A stretch of DNA of 64,000 nucleotides from an uncultured Bdellovibrionales bacterium. GTDB lineage: Bacteria; Bdellovibrionota; Bdellovibrionia; Bdellovibrionales; UBA1609. The notes beneath the pieces are model-generated. The model worked only from the letters and a program-made list of their open reading frames with translations, was not told the DNA's origin and did no database searches. Each line of letters starts with the position of its first letter. The first letter of the stretch is position 1. A program made the translations under genes and the position numbers. This document shows, piece by piece, positions 40,126-47,752 of the stretch. The DNA lies in NCBI GenBank assembly GCA_903833275.1, contig CAILEP010000031.1, positions 186,001 through 250,000 of the forward strand, given 5' to 3'.

Positions 40126-40488
40126 ATGAGAACATTTCAAATCACGAACCTAGTACTGATCGCAGCCATTGGGATCACCTCACTAATTGGCCAAGCAAGT
40201 CGCGCTGAAACCTTTGCTGAGAAGCACCCACGTCGTGCGCAGGTTAATCGTCGCGAGCGCCGTCAAGACAAGCGTATAGAAAAGGCTGAGAAAAACGGCA
40301 AGCTGACAGAAGGCCAAGAGAAGACTTTGATGGGTGAAGAAAAAGGCATTAAGGCCCAAGAGCGCGCTGAAGTTAAAGCCAACGGCGGTTACCTGACTAA
40401 AGGTGAACGGAAGCAGTTGAATGGCGAAATGAACAGCGTAAATAAGCAAATTCGCCAAGATGAAAAAGCCAACTCGGCTGGTAAGTAA
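40126..40488 (+). CDS. Small secreted basic protein with HPRRAQVN repeat-like family
   Basis: A 120-residue protein with a signal peptide (cleavage near SRAET). The mature part is highly charged and helical, with HPRRAQVNRRERRQDKR, then GKLTEGQEKTLMGEE and GGYLTKGERKQLNGEMN. This pattern (HPRRxQVN, LTxGQ, GGxxTKxExxxLNxxxN) recurs in a family of small uncharacterised secreted proteins in other Proteobacteria. GGGAGG precedes the ATG. Function is unknown. It may interact with the cell wall or outer membrane through its charge. Confidence 0.78.
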   Translation: MRTFQITNLVLIAAIGITSLIGQASRAETFAEKHPRRAQVNRRERRQDKRIEKAEKNGKLTEGQEKTLMGEEKGIKAQERAEVKANGGYLTKGERKQLNGEMNSVNKQIRQDEKANSAGK

Positions 40489-40555
40489 TTCGAAGGCTTT
40501 TCAAATTGAGCCACTTGACGCGGTTGCGAGAAATTGCGGCCGTTTCAATTTATTT

Positions 40556-41065
40556 TTAGTCTTCATACCCGAACACGAAATTGGAGAAATGAGTGAGCCA
40601 AATATTTTCGTCCATTAATGCCGTAATCGGTCTACCCGTTAAAATTGGGTCGATAACAAGCTTGCGGCCATCGCTTAAAACTTCGATCGCCTCGTGATAA
40701 TCAAAGAACTGACTGTAATCTCGTTTCAACGAAATCATTTTAATGCCCAGAGCATTCGTCGGGGTGAGTTTTACAATCCGCATTTTTGTATCGGGCCGAT
40801 CACGCCAAATGGCGGTTGAAATTTTTGTCGCTAAGCAGGCGCATTCTTCGAAGCAATAGTGGGGCGTTCGAAGGTGGGGGCCTTCGTACTCCCACTTGTA
40901 GACTTCGCGACTAGACTGAAGTCTGGCGACCTCACTTTGGGCAACTGACAATATGTGCAAAAGAGTCGGCTGAGATTCGTCACTCTGAGCCGGTGCGCCG
41001 ACGAAAAACGTCACCGAAATTGTGGCGGCAAGGCCTAAATGGATGAGGGCGGAGGGTGCTTTCAT
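40556..41065 (-). CDS. Secreted protein-glutaminase/transglutaminase-like protein
   Basis: A 169-residue protein with a signal peptide when started at the ATG at 41065 (MKAPSALIHLGLAATIS); an ATG at 41080 is also possible, and no ribosome site separates them. The pattern HYCFEECACLATKIS (candidate nucleophile Cys), DYHEAIEVL (His) and KLVIDPILTGRPI (Asp) gives a Cys-His-Asp order with the spacing of protein-glutaminase or transglutaminase folds. It may deamidate glutamines in a protein outside the cytoplasm. This is inferred from three motifs. It stands alone on the minus strand. Confidence 0.55.
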   Translation of the reverse strand: MKAPSALIHLGLAATISVTFFVGAPAQSDESQPTLLHILSVAQSEVARLQSSREVYKWEYEGPHLRTPHYCFEECACLATKISTAIWRDRPDTKMRIVKLTPTNALGIKMISLKRDYSQFFDYHEAIEVLSDGRKLVIDPILTGRPITALMDENIWLTHFSNFVFGYED

Positions 41066-41222
41066 ATAGCTAGAAAGCATTGCAATAAATAGGCTACGAC
41101 TGTCGTCGAGTCTAGATCGAGGCGGGCCACCCGGCATCAACGCAACTTACGCAAATGACTAAATTTTTTCTGCGAAGTCTCCGAATAAGACATTGAGCAA
41201 ACGCAATGAGATCGGGGAGCTT

Positions 41223-41501
41223 ATGTATTTACAAGGCAACTTGCAGGCAGTTTTTGACGCGCTTTATGAGCTCGGTGTGATTGAACCAGTTCTTCAAATG
41301 GATTGGCAAAACGCATTGAAAGAAGTGAATCAAGATCCGGCGCCACTATTTGAGGTTGTGAAGGTCGCAAATTCTTTTCAACACGATGCCGGGGTACTGA
41401 TGGCGAAACTTGAAGATTTTGACGAGCGTTCGCTCGAATACTTAGCAATGGAGGTGGCCCGTGAATACGCAGATTTTCACGCGCGTAATGAAATACATTA
41501 A
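41223..41501 (+). CDS. Hypothetical small acidic helical protein
   Basis: A 92-residue protein starting at the ATG at 41223, with GGGGAG 5-9 nt upstream. It is acidic and helical (LQAVFDALYELGVIEPVLQMDW, then EDFDERSLEYLAMEVAREYADF) with no signal peptide. Not recognised. It overlaps the start of the cupredoxin-like gene by 41 bp and precedes cpaF, so it may belong to that unit. Confidence 0.6.
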   Translation: MYLQGNLQAVFDALYELGVIEPVLQMDWQNALKEVNQDPAPLFEVVKVANSFQHDAGVLMAKLEDFDERSLEYLAMEVAREYADFHARNEIH

Positions 41502-42057
41502 TTTCATCGCGGTGCTTTTGCTGCCGCAAATGGTTTTTGCATGGACGGTCGATTTTTCTCGCCACCAATCGCAAACCGAAACGAGTGCCTCGCCGGCGGC
41601 GCGAGAGCTCAATTTGCCCGTGACGGGCGTCAGCGCGGATCGTAGCCCGGCCGCGGTGACACCATCGCATGAAGAGAAATCATTTGTTGAGAAAGTTTTT
41701 AATGCGGTCGTGCCGGTGCAAGACCTTGTGATCTTGAATACCGAGCAAGGCTTCGTACCGTCGACCTTGAGAGTGAAAGAGGGCGCACAATATCGCATCG
41801 TGGTTGTTAACGTTAATGAGAAGTCTCGCAATGTCAGTTTTGTGCTGGATGCGTTTTCAGAACATCACGCCACTTTCTACGGAAAAATAAAAACATTCTT
41901 CATTAGCCCCAAAAAAGAGGGTGTGTATTCTTATATTTCGCCTGAAACATCGGCTCAGGGGCGACTGATTGTTTACCCCTCGACAGGTTTTTCGCCAGCA
42001 AGTGGCCCCGCTGTTCCGACGGGTTCAGTGGATGCGCGCGCGCCGGCATCAGAGTAG
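41461..42057 (+). CDS. Secreted cupredoxin-like domain protein
   Basis: A 198-residue protein with a signal peptide (cleavage near VFAWT). It starts at GTG 41461, with GGAGG about 8 nt upstream, so translation begins inside the previous gene; an ATG at 41488 is the alternative. Residues about 80-180 match a cupredoxin-like fold of the EfeO type: FVPSTLRVKEGAQYRIVVVN, NVSFVLDAFSEHHA and SYISPETSAQGRLIVYP. The usual copper ligands (Cys and two clear His) are not complete, so it may not bind copper. It ends 13 bp before cpaF and is probably co-transcribed. Confidence 0.7.
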   Translation: MNTQIFTRVMKYINFIAVLLLPQMVFAWTVDFSRHQSQTETSASPAARELNLPVTGVSADRSPAAVTPSHEEKSFVEKVFNAVVPVQDLVILNTEQGFVPSTLRVKEGAQYRIVVVNVNEKSRNVSFVLDAFSEHHATFYGKIKTFFISPKKEGVYSYISPETSAQGRLIVYPSTGFSPASGPAVPTGSVDARAPASE

Positions 42058-42070
42058 TGAGGCTTAAGCC

Positions 42071-43177
42071 ATGAGCGGCCCAGGCGATGTTTTTAAAGAG
42101 GCCATACGCAGTTTTCTATCGCCGATTCAACATCTGCTTGATGATGAGCGCGTAACAGAAGTTATGATCAATGGCCCGGGCGAGATCTGGATCGAAATCG
42201 GTGGCAAGGTTCAAAAGTCAGATGCAAAATTTCGTGACGAAGATTCGCTTCGTGCGGCGGTCAACAATATCGCGCAAAGCGTGGGTCGAGTGATCAACGA
42301 TGCGGAGCCGCGGCTCGATGCTCGACTGCCGAACGGCTATAGAATTCACGCCGTATTGCCTCCGTGCTCGCGCAAAGGCACGACTGTGGCCATACGAAAG
42401 TTCACCACCAAGCAAATGACCTTCAAAGACTACGTAAAGATCGGAGCATTGACGGTCGATGCGGCACAGTTTCTTGATATCTCAATGAAGCTCGGAAAGA
42501 ACATCTTAGTCAGCGGAGGCACTGGTTCTGGTAAGACGACACTTCTCGGCGTGCTTTGTGAGAGAATTCCACCGGGTCAGCGAGTGATCGTTATCGAGGA
42601 CTCAAGCGAGTTAAAAGTTGAATATGAACATGTCGTATTTTTCGAAACGCGCCTCACTGACAGCCGCGGATTAAAAGAAGTTTCAATGCAAGACTTGCTC
42701 AAGAGCAGTCTGCGCCTGCGTCCAGATCGAATTATCGTGGGAGAAGTGCGCAGTGCTGAAGCCCTCGAGCTCATTCAGGCCATGAATACGGGTCACAAGG
42801 GCTGTATGGGCACCGTCCATGCGAACTCGGCCTTTGATGCTCTCACACGACTTGAGGCCCTCGCTCAAGGCGCTGAGGCGAAGATTAGCGAGCGAGCCCT
42901 AAGAAGTCAGATCGCCTCGGCTATTGATTTGATCGTGCAGATCTCGCGCTACCCAGATGGTTCAAGACGAGTTGCTGAAATTTCAGAGGTGCGCGGCTTT
43001 GCTGATGATGGCGCCTACGACGTGGTTTCAATCTATAATATGAGTCGAATGCTCCGTCAGGCCGATGGCAAATTAAGCGGCCAACTTCAGCCCACTGGCG
43101 AAGTACCAACCTTTATGGGCGAAATTGAAGATAACCAAATCCCATTTGCACGAGCCAAATTTCAAAAAGCAGGATAG
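42071..43177 (+). CDS. cpaF: CpaF-family secretion/pilus ATPase
   Basis: A 368-residue cytoplasmic ATPase of the type II/IV secretion family. The N-terminal domain has LDDERVTEVMINGPGEIWIE. The motor domain has Walker A SGGTGSGKTTLLG, the Asp box VIEDSSELK, Walker B RIIVGEVRSAEALEL and the His box MGTVHANSAFDALTR. In tad/Flp systems CpaF powers pilus assembly and retraction. Here no other tad genes are adjacent; the neighbours are a cupredoxin-like secreted protein and a nuclease. Similar ATPases also serve other systems, so the pilus role is likely but not shown. Confidence 0.9.
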   Translation: MSGPGDVFKEAIRSFLSPIQHLLDDERVTEVMINGPGEIWIEIGGKVQKSDAKFRDEDSLRAAVNNIAQSVGRVINDAEPRLDARLPNGYRIHAVLPPCSRKGTTVAIRKFTTKQMTFKDYVKIGALTVDAAQFLDISMKLGKNILVSGGTGSGKTTLLGVLCERIPPGQRVIVIEDSSELKVEYEHVVFFETRLTDSRGLKEVSMQDLLKSSLRLRPDRIIVGEVRSAEALELIQAMNTGHKGCMGTVHANSAFDALTRLEALAQGAEAKISERALRSQIASAIDLIVQISRYPDGSRRVAEISEVRGFADDGAYDVVSIYNMSRMLRQADGKLSGQLQPTGEVPTFMGEIEDNQIPFARAKFQKAG

Positions 43178-43203
43178 TATTTTTGCGTTGCTAGTTGGCC
43201 GTT

Positions 43204-43223
43204 ATGCATTTCATGCATTTTTA
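43204..43223 (+). terminator. Possible weak terminator after cpaF
   Basis: ATGCAT (43204-43209), TTC, ATGCAT (43213-43218), then TTTTTA. A short AT-rich stem, 27 bp after the cpaF stop; weak. Confidence 0.3.
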
Positions 43224-43386
43224 TATTCATTTTACGCAAAGCGCCAGAAAATGGGCTCAAAAAGTATCGGTTTTGTCGGGTAATATTAGATAGTTAATAA
43301 ATATCCTCACAATTCATTTAATTCGTTGCCATCTGGCCTTAAGTCCGTTGAAAATTTTACTCGGACATAAACAAGGAGGGTTGTTA

Positions 43387-44412
43387 ATGGCCTGTAAATC
43401 AGCAATGAGCATCATCTGTGTTTTAATGGCGACTTCTTTCACAGCAGAAAAGACTTTTGCTTGGGGTAAGATTGGGCACGAGTCGGTAGCCATCGTTGCC
43501 GAGAGTGTTCTTGATTCGAATATCAAGACCAAGGTTACAAAAATTTTGCAGGGCGGGACGATGGCAGATGCCGCGACCTTCCCAGACAAAGTGAAGCACA
43601 CGGGGCCATGGCAACACACGGCGCCTTATCATTTTGCCGACATGGACGATTCACAAACTTATCTTGAAATGATTGATAGTTTGCCGGCCAAATCAAAAGG
43701 CACGGGTGATGTTATTCGCGCCCTTGTGAAGGCAGAAGATATTTTGCGCGATTCGAATGCGTCAGCGGACCTTCAAAGAAATGCACTTAGCTTTATGATT
43801 CATTTAATTGGTGATTTGCACCAGCCACTTCATGAGGGTCGGCCTGATGACCGCGGTGGCAATGATATTGATGCGACTTATTTCGGGGTGAAAACAAACC
43901 TGCATTCGGTTTGGGACACGTACATCATCGAAAATATTCTAAAAAATCTTATGCCAGCTGGGGTCACCGTCCCATCGCTTAAGGCGCTCTTTGTGGGTAA
44001 GCCAGTTGCAAAAGACGATACGGCGACATTTGTTGATCAATTACGAACGCCAACCAAACGCGAAATCGCGCAATGGCAAGACTCTTATTTGATCGATTGG
44101 TCGACGGATTCAATTGAAAATCGTAGCGAAATTTATAGCAGCTGGAAGGGCTCAAACGGCGCTGCTTATCAAAAGAAATATTCTGATTACGTTAACGACA
44201 AGATTTTGATGGCGGGTTATCGCTTGGGCGCGTGGCTCAACGCCATCTTCGCCGGCGATGATTTTCAGGCCGAAAAGTCAGCCGAATTGCGCGATCATTT
44301 TGCCAAAGCATTGGGTAAAAACTACGGCGATGCGATCACTCTTGAGCCATCTGGCAAGGGCCTTGCAATGTCGGCCGCCGAGATCCACGCTCACGACTGT
44401 CACGACGATTAA
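43387..44412 (+). CDS. Secreted S1/P1-type nuclease
   Basis: A 341-residue zinc-dependent single-strand nuclease. The ATG at 43387 follows AAGGAGGG by 6 nt; in-frame codons upstream would lengthen the signal peptide needlessly. Signal cleavage before Trp26 puts Trp at the mature N-terminus, as needed for zinc binding, with His31 in KIGHE. Other ligands are in YHFADMDD, MIHLIGDLHQPLHEG and NLHSVWDTYI. It should degrade RNA and single-stranded DNA outside the cytoplasm, fitting a bacterium that digests prey nucleic acids. A hairpin follows at 44431-44456. Confidence 0.94.
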   Translation: MACKSAMSIICVLMATSFTAEKTFAWGKIGHESVAIVAESVLDSNIKTKVTKILQGGTMADAATFPDKVKHTGPWQHTAPYHFADMDDSQTYLEMIDSLPAKSKGTGDVIRALVKAEDILRDSNASADLQRNALSFMIHLIGDLHQPLHEGRPDDRGGNDIDATYFGVKTNLHSVWDTYIIENILKNLMPAGVTVPSLKALFVGKPVAKDDTATFVDQLRTPTKREIAQWQDSYLIDWSTDSIENRSEIYSSWKGSNGAAYQKKYSDYVNDKILMAGYRLGAWLNAIFAGDDFQAEKSAELRDHFAKALGKNYGDAITLEPSGKGLAMSAAEIHAHDCHDD

Positions 44413-44430
44413 ACGGACGCAGATCGATCA

Positions 44431-44456
44431 CGGCGCGCATGACCTTTTGCGCGCCG
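44431..44456 (+). terminator. Terminator-like hairpin after the nuclease gene
   Basis: CGGCGCGC (44431-44438), 10-nt loop, GCGCGCCG (44449-44456): a perfect 8-bp GC stem. The nearest T-run (TTTTGTTTG) is 12 nt later, so termination may be imperfect. Confidence 0.45.
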
Positions 44457-44504
44457 CGCAGCCCGCAGTTTTGTTTGTAACCACAACCCCCTCAAGTTAG
44501 AAGT

Positions 44505-45500
44505 TTGGGCGTGTTTTTCAGCGGTAAAATAACCAATTCTGTCATAACTTTTTTGCAAGGCCGAGGGGCTGAGCGCGGTGAAATCTACGAGCTCACCGAC
44601 CTGCCCGTCGAATTTCTAAAAGACCCAACAAGTTGGCTCGATGCCAACAAGGTTGAGGCTTTGCTTGCCCAAGTTGAGCGAATTTGTGTTATCGATTTGG
44701 GTATCGAAAACCCCATGCAGACGATTGGTCACCAGGCCCGTGATCTAAAGGCTTGGGGAGTGCTCGATAGCGTCTTGGCCATGATCGAAAAGCCTCAAGA
44801 TATCTTTCTTCAGCCCCAGAGATTTATTTCTTATTTTATTTCGCCAGCCCCACCGATCGCCAATATCCATCGAAGCTCGAGCATGGTGGCCTTTGATTTA
44901 CCGATATCGTTTGAAGAGTACCCCCACATGGCGAGCTATCTGAGAGCGGCCATCGAGGTTGTGCCGCTTTTTATGGGGCAACAATTGGCCGAGGCAACGT
45001 GGCGCCAAAACCGCGTATCCGTCAATTGGGAGGTCGCACAGGTGACCTTCGGCGACGGCCAGCTTGACCGTCGACAGATGGCGCCCGAGTTGGTGCAGAA
45101 TCTAATTTCAAATCTCGAAAAGACAGAGCGCGCTTTGCTTGAGAAAACTCGCGAAATTGAAAAAATTAAATCAGAAAATTTGATGGCGGCGCAGTCGCAA
45201 CCCTCGGCTATCGAAGAATTGGCACAGTTTCGTACGAAATCGGCCCACGTGCTCCAGCAAATTTTGCGCTTGCAAGATTACTTCACTCGATCGCAACAGT
45301 TGATCACGCTGCTGGTTGGGCAAGACCGCCTCAGTGCTCAGGTGCGCGAGGCAATGAAGCGTGTGAACTGGGAGCAGGTTCAAATATCGTTTCCACAAGT
45401 GACACAAGAATTGTTAGTTCAATTGGAGAACAAAAATGCCACAGATCACACAAGTTCGGGCCCGCGAGATTCTCGACAGTCGGGGCTTACCTACAGTTGA
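44505..45500 (+). CDS. Hypothetical protein with C-terminal coiled coil, overlapping eno
   Basis: A 331-residue protein starting at TTG 44505 or GTG 44511, without a ribosome site. Residues 1-185 form a folded domain of unknown type, with LDANKVEALLAQVERICVIDLG and IEVVPLFMGQQ, loosely like the sensor domains that precede some kinases and cyclases. Residues about 190-235 are a coiled coil (LISNLEKTERALLEKTREIEKI). The last 22 codons overlap the start of eno by 65 bp in another frame, and the ribosome site of eno lies inside this gene. Function is unknown; possibly regulatory. Confidence 0.65.
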   Translation: MGVFFSGKITNSVITFLQGRGAERGEIYELTDLPVEFLKDPTSWLDANKVEALLAQVERICVIDLGIENPMQTIGHQARDLKAWGVLDSVLAMIEKPQDIFLQPQRFISYFISPAPPIANIHRSSSMVAFDLPISFEEYPHMASYLRAAIEVVPLFMGQQLAEATWRQNRVSVNWEVAQVTFGDGQLDRRQMAPELVQNLISNLEKTERALLEKTREIEKIKSENLMAAQSQPSAIEELAQFRTKSAHVLQQILRLQDYFTRSQQLITLLVGQDRLSAQVREAMKRVNWEQVQISFPQVTQELLVQLENKNATDHTSSGPRDSRQSGLTYS

Positions 45501-46716
45501 AGTTGAAATTACCTTAGATAAAAAAATAGTCGGCCGAGCCGCGGTCCCCTCTGGTGCGTCGACCGGCGCCCACGAGGCTCTTGAGCTTAGAGATGGTGAT
45601 AAGAAGCGCTTTCAGGGCAAGGGCGTGTTGCATGCTATTCAAAACATAAATGAGAAAATTGCCCCGAAAGTATTGGGCGTAAACCCGCTCGATCAGGCGG
45701 CGCTCGATGAAATTCTTTTGAAAATTGACGGAACAGAAAATAAAACCGCACTTGGGGCTAATGCCATTTTGGGTGTTTCTTTGGCTTGCTTGAAGGCCTC
45801 GGCCTTGAGCAATGGAGTCTCGCTTTTTCGCCACATTGGCGGCGAGAAAGCCAACCGATTGCCGGTGCCGTTGATGAATGTTTTGAACGGCGGGGCACAC
45901 GCTGATAACGGTCTCGATATTCAAGAGTTTATGGTGGCGCCGGTTTGCGGAGGGCGCTTTTCAGAATCATTGCGCGCCGGTAGCGAGATCTTTCATCTGC
46001 TTAAAAAAATACTGAGTGAGAAGAATCTTTCGACGGCCGTCGGTGACGAAGGTGGCTTTGCCCCGCATTTGAAAAATAATGAAGAGGCGCTTCAGTTGCT
46101 AGTGATGGCCATTGAAAAGTCAGGCTACAGATTGGGCGAAGATGTATTTTTGGCTCTCGACGTGGCCTCGACCGAATTTTTTGCCGATGGCTTATATAAA
46201 TTCGAGGGCAAAAAGATTAGTGGAGAAGAATTGGGCGAGATCTATCGTGGTTGGTCTCGCAAGTATCCAATCGCGAGTATGGAAGACGGTTTTGCCGAAG
46301 ATGACTGGTCGTCATGGCAGAAGTTCTGCAAGGCCAATGAAGCCGGCAAAAATAAAATTCAAGTCGTTGGCGATGATCTTTTTGTAACGAACCCGAAGCG
46401 CATTGCTCGGGGTATTGAAGAGCGTGCCGCCAATGCACTGTTGGTAAAGGTAAATCAAATTGGTTCGTTTACTGAAACTAAGAAAGCTGTTGAACTCGCG
46501 CATTCTGCCGGCTTTCATGCGGTGATGTCGCACCGTAGTGGCGAGACCGAAGATGTAACGATTGCAGATCTAAGTGTGGGCTTGGGTTGTGAGCAAATAA
46601 AGACCGGAAGTCTATGCCGGGGTGAGCGAACTGCAAAATATAATCAGCTGCTTCGTATTCAAGAAGAGATCGGGACTAACGTCCAGTTCTGGGGTGCAGA
46701 CGCCTTTCGTTTTTAG
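45436..46716 (+). CDS. eno: Enolase
   Basis: A 426-residue glycolytic enzyme converting 2-phosphoglycerate to phosphoenolpyruvate. The start MPQITQVRAREILDSRG is typical and GGAG precedes it, so the 65-bp overlap with the upstream gene is real on this evidence. Motifs: PSGASTGAHEALELRDGD, GDEGGFAP, the metal-binding Asp of LALDVAS, SMEDGFAEDDW, and SHRSGETEDVTIADL. It is followed after 25 bp by ftsB, the common bacterial pairing. Confidence 0.97.
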   Translation: MPQITQVRAREILDSRGLPTVEVEITLDKKIVGRAAVPSGASTGAHEALELRDGDKKRFQGKGVLHAIQNINEKIAPKVLGVNPLDQAALDEILLKIDGTENKTALGANAILGVSLACLKASALSNGVSLFRHIGGEKANRLPVPLMNVLNGGAHADNGLDIQEFMVAPVCGGRFSESLRAGSEIFHLLKKILSEKNLSTAVGDEGGFAPHLKNNEEALQLLVMAIEKSGYRLGEDVFLALDVASTEFFADGLYKFEGKKISGEELGEIYRGWSRKYPIASMEDGFAEDDWSSWQKFCKANEAGKNKIQVVGDDLFVTNPKRIARGIEERAANALLVKVNQIGSFTETKKAVELAHSAGFHAVMSHRSGETEDVTIADLSVGLGCEQIKTGSLCRGERTAKYNQLLRIQEEIGTNVQFWGADAFRF

Positions 46717-46741
46717 TATCAAAGGCGTAAAATAATAGCTG

Positions 46742-47059
46742 ATGATCCGAAATTTCTTTGTTCGCCTCGGTCAGTCTATAGCCTCCTTTTTTCATCAACC
46801 TCTCAAGGTTTTGATCGTCTGCTCTATATTGGTCTTCTTCGGTTTGCTTCTCGATGGCAGTCTATTTCGTCTCTGGCGATTAAATCGCGACTCCGTTGAG
46901 CTTACTCATCGCATCCAGCTCCTGGAGAGCGATTCGAAAATAATTGATCAAAAACTTTTACGCACAAAAGATCCGTCTTTTATTGAACTCGAAGCTCGCG
47001 AGAAATTAGATCTCGCGAGTGAAGGAGATTTAGTTTTTGTCTTTTCAGACGAAGAATAA
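46742..47059 (+). CDS. ftsB: Cell-division protein FtsB/DivIC
   Basis: A 105-residue bitopic membrane protein: cytoplasmic N-terminus, one membrane helix (about 20-40), and a coiled coil (LNRDSVELTHRIQLLESD), ending in the EAREKLDLASEGDLVF motif common to FtsB/DivIC. It joins FtsL and FtsQ in the divisome. The eno-ftsB order supports the call. Confidence 0.9.
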   Translation: MIRNFFVRLGQSIASFFHQPLKVLIVCSILVFFGLLLDGSLFRLWRLNRDSVELTHRIQLLESDSKIIDQKLLRTKDPSFIELEAREKLDLASEGDLVFVFSDEE

Positions 47060-47171
47060 GCGGCCCCCTTCTTTTGGCTGCCGCCCGACAGACTTTTTAT
47101 TTTATCCAAGAGTGTGCCAACTCTGGCGCCTTATTAATTGACCAAAACTTTTAACCGGAGGGATGCAGTCC

Positions 47172-47375
47172 ATGACAAGCGGGCGAATCAAGTGTTTCTT
47201 TCATGCAAAGGGGTACGGTTATATTGAAGATTTTGACGGACGCGAAGTGTATTTTCATTACACGTCGATCGAGGGTGCGCGTGAGGTTGACATCACCGAC
47301 GGCCTCAATGTCTACTTTGATGCTATAAATACAGGCATGGGTCTTGAGGCCCACCGTGTGACTATTTCAAAGTGA
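47172..47375 (+). CDS. Cold-shock-domain-like small protein
   Basis: A 67-residue single-domain protein. The ATG at 47172 is chosen because GGAGG lies 10 nt upstream; the ATG at 47163 is too close to it. The fold matches the cold-shock OB domain: GRIKCFFHAKGYGYIEDFDG (RNP1-like), EVYFHYTSI (RNP2-like) and LNVYFDAIN. The aromatic residues that bind nucleic acid are partly changed, so it is a divergent Csp. It probably binds single-stranded RNA. Confidence 0.8.
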   Translation: MTSGRIKCFFHAKGYGYIEDFDGREVYFHYTSIEGAREVDITDGLNVYFDAINTGMGLEAHRVTISK

Positions 47376-47419
47376 TTTAAGGCTTGACGCCAGAAATGGC
47401 TATAGCAAAGTATGGCACC

Positions 47420-47737
47420 ATGAATCAGAACGAACGACAGCAAGTAAAGCCGGCGGAATGGGGCGCAGAAGAAATACGCAGTCTGCGCCTGCGGCTCGGT
47501 TGGTCGGCCGCCGATTTTGCTCGGCGCTTTGGTTGTCTATCGCAGCTGGTTTCGGATTGGGAGCGTGGCACTCAGGTGCCCACCTCGGACGATATTCTTC
47601 AGCTTCAGCGCTTGAGTCTTTATGTTGATTCGTATTCTGAACAAGTGCAGCGCGGCCCAGTCGCTGAACAGGTTTTGAAATCGGGTGGATTTGAGCAAGT
47701 TCATAACGATCTGTTGATTTCTTACCTTAAAAATTAG
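47420..47737 (+). CDS. XRE-like helix-turn-helix protein
   Basis: A 105-residue protein; alternative starts are TTG 47384 and ATG 47396, and none has a good ribosome site. Residues about 14-60 form an XRE/Cro-type helix-turn-helix (EEIRSLRLRLGWSAADFARRF, then SQLVSDWERGTQVPTSDDI). The rest is helical and may mediate dimerisation. It sits between the cold-shock gene and polA, ending 15 bp before polA. Its targets are unknown. Confidence 0.78.
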   Translation: MNQNERQQVKPAEWGAEEIRSLRLRLGWSAADFARRFGCLSQLVSDWERGTQVPTSDDILQLQRLSLYVDSYSEQVQRGPVAEQVLKSGGFEQVHNDLLISYLKN

Positions 47738-47752
47738 AAGCTGCGCCAACTT

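Noticed and set aside
47384-47412. A promoter before the HTH gene (TTGACG at 47384)
   Set aside because: No acceptable -10 lies at 16-18 nt; the bases are also coding in the longer frame.
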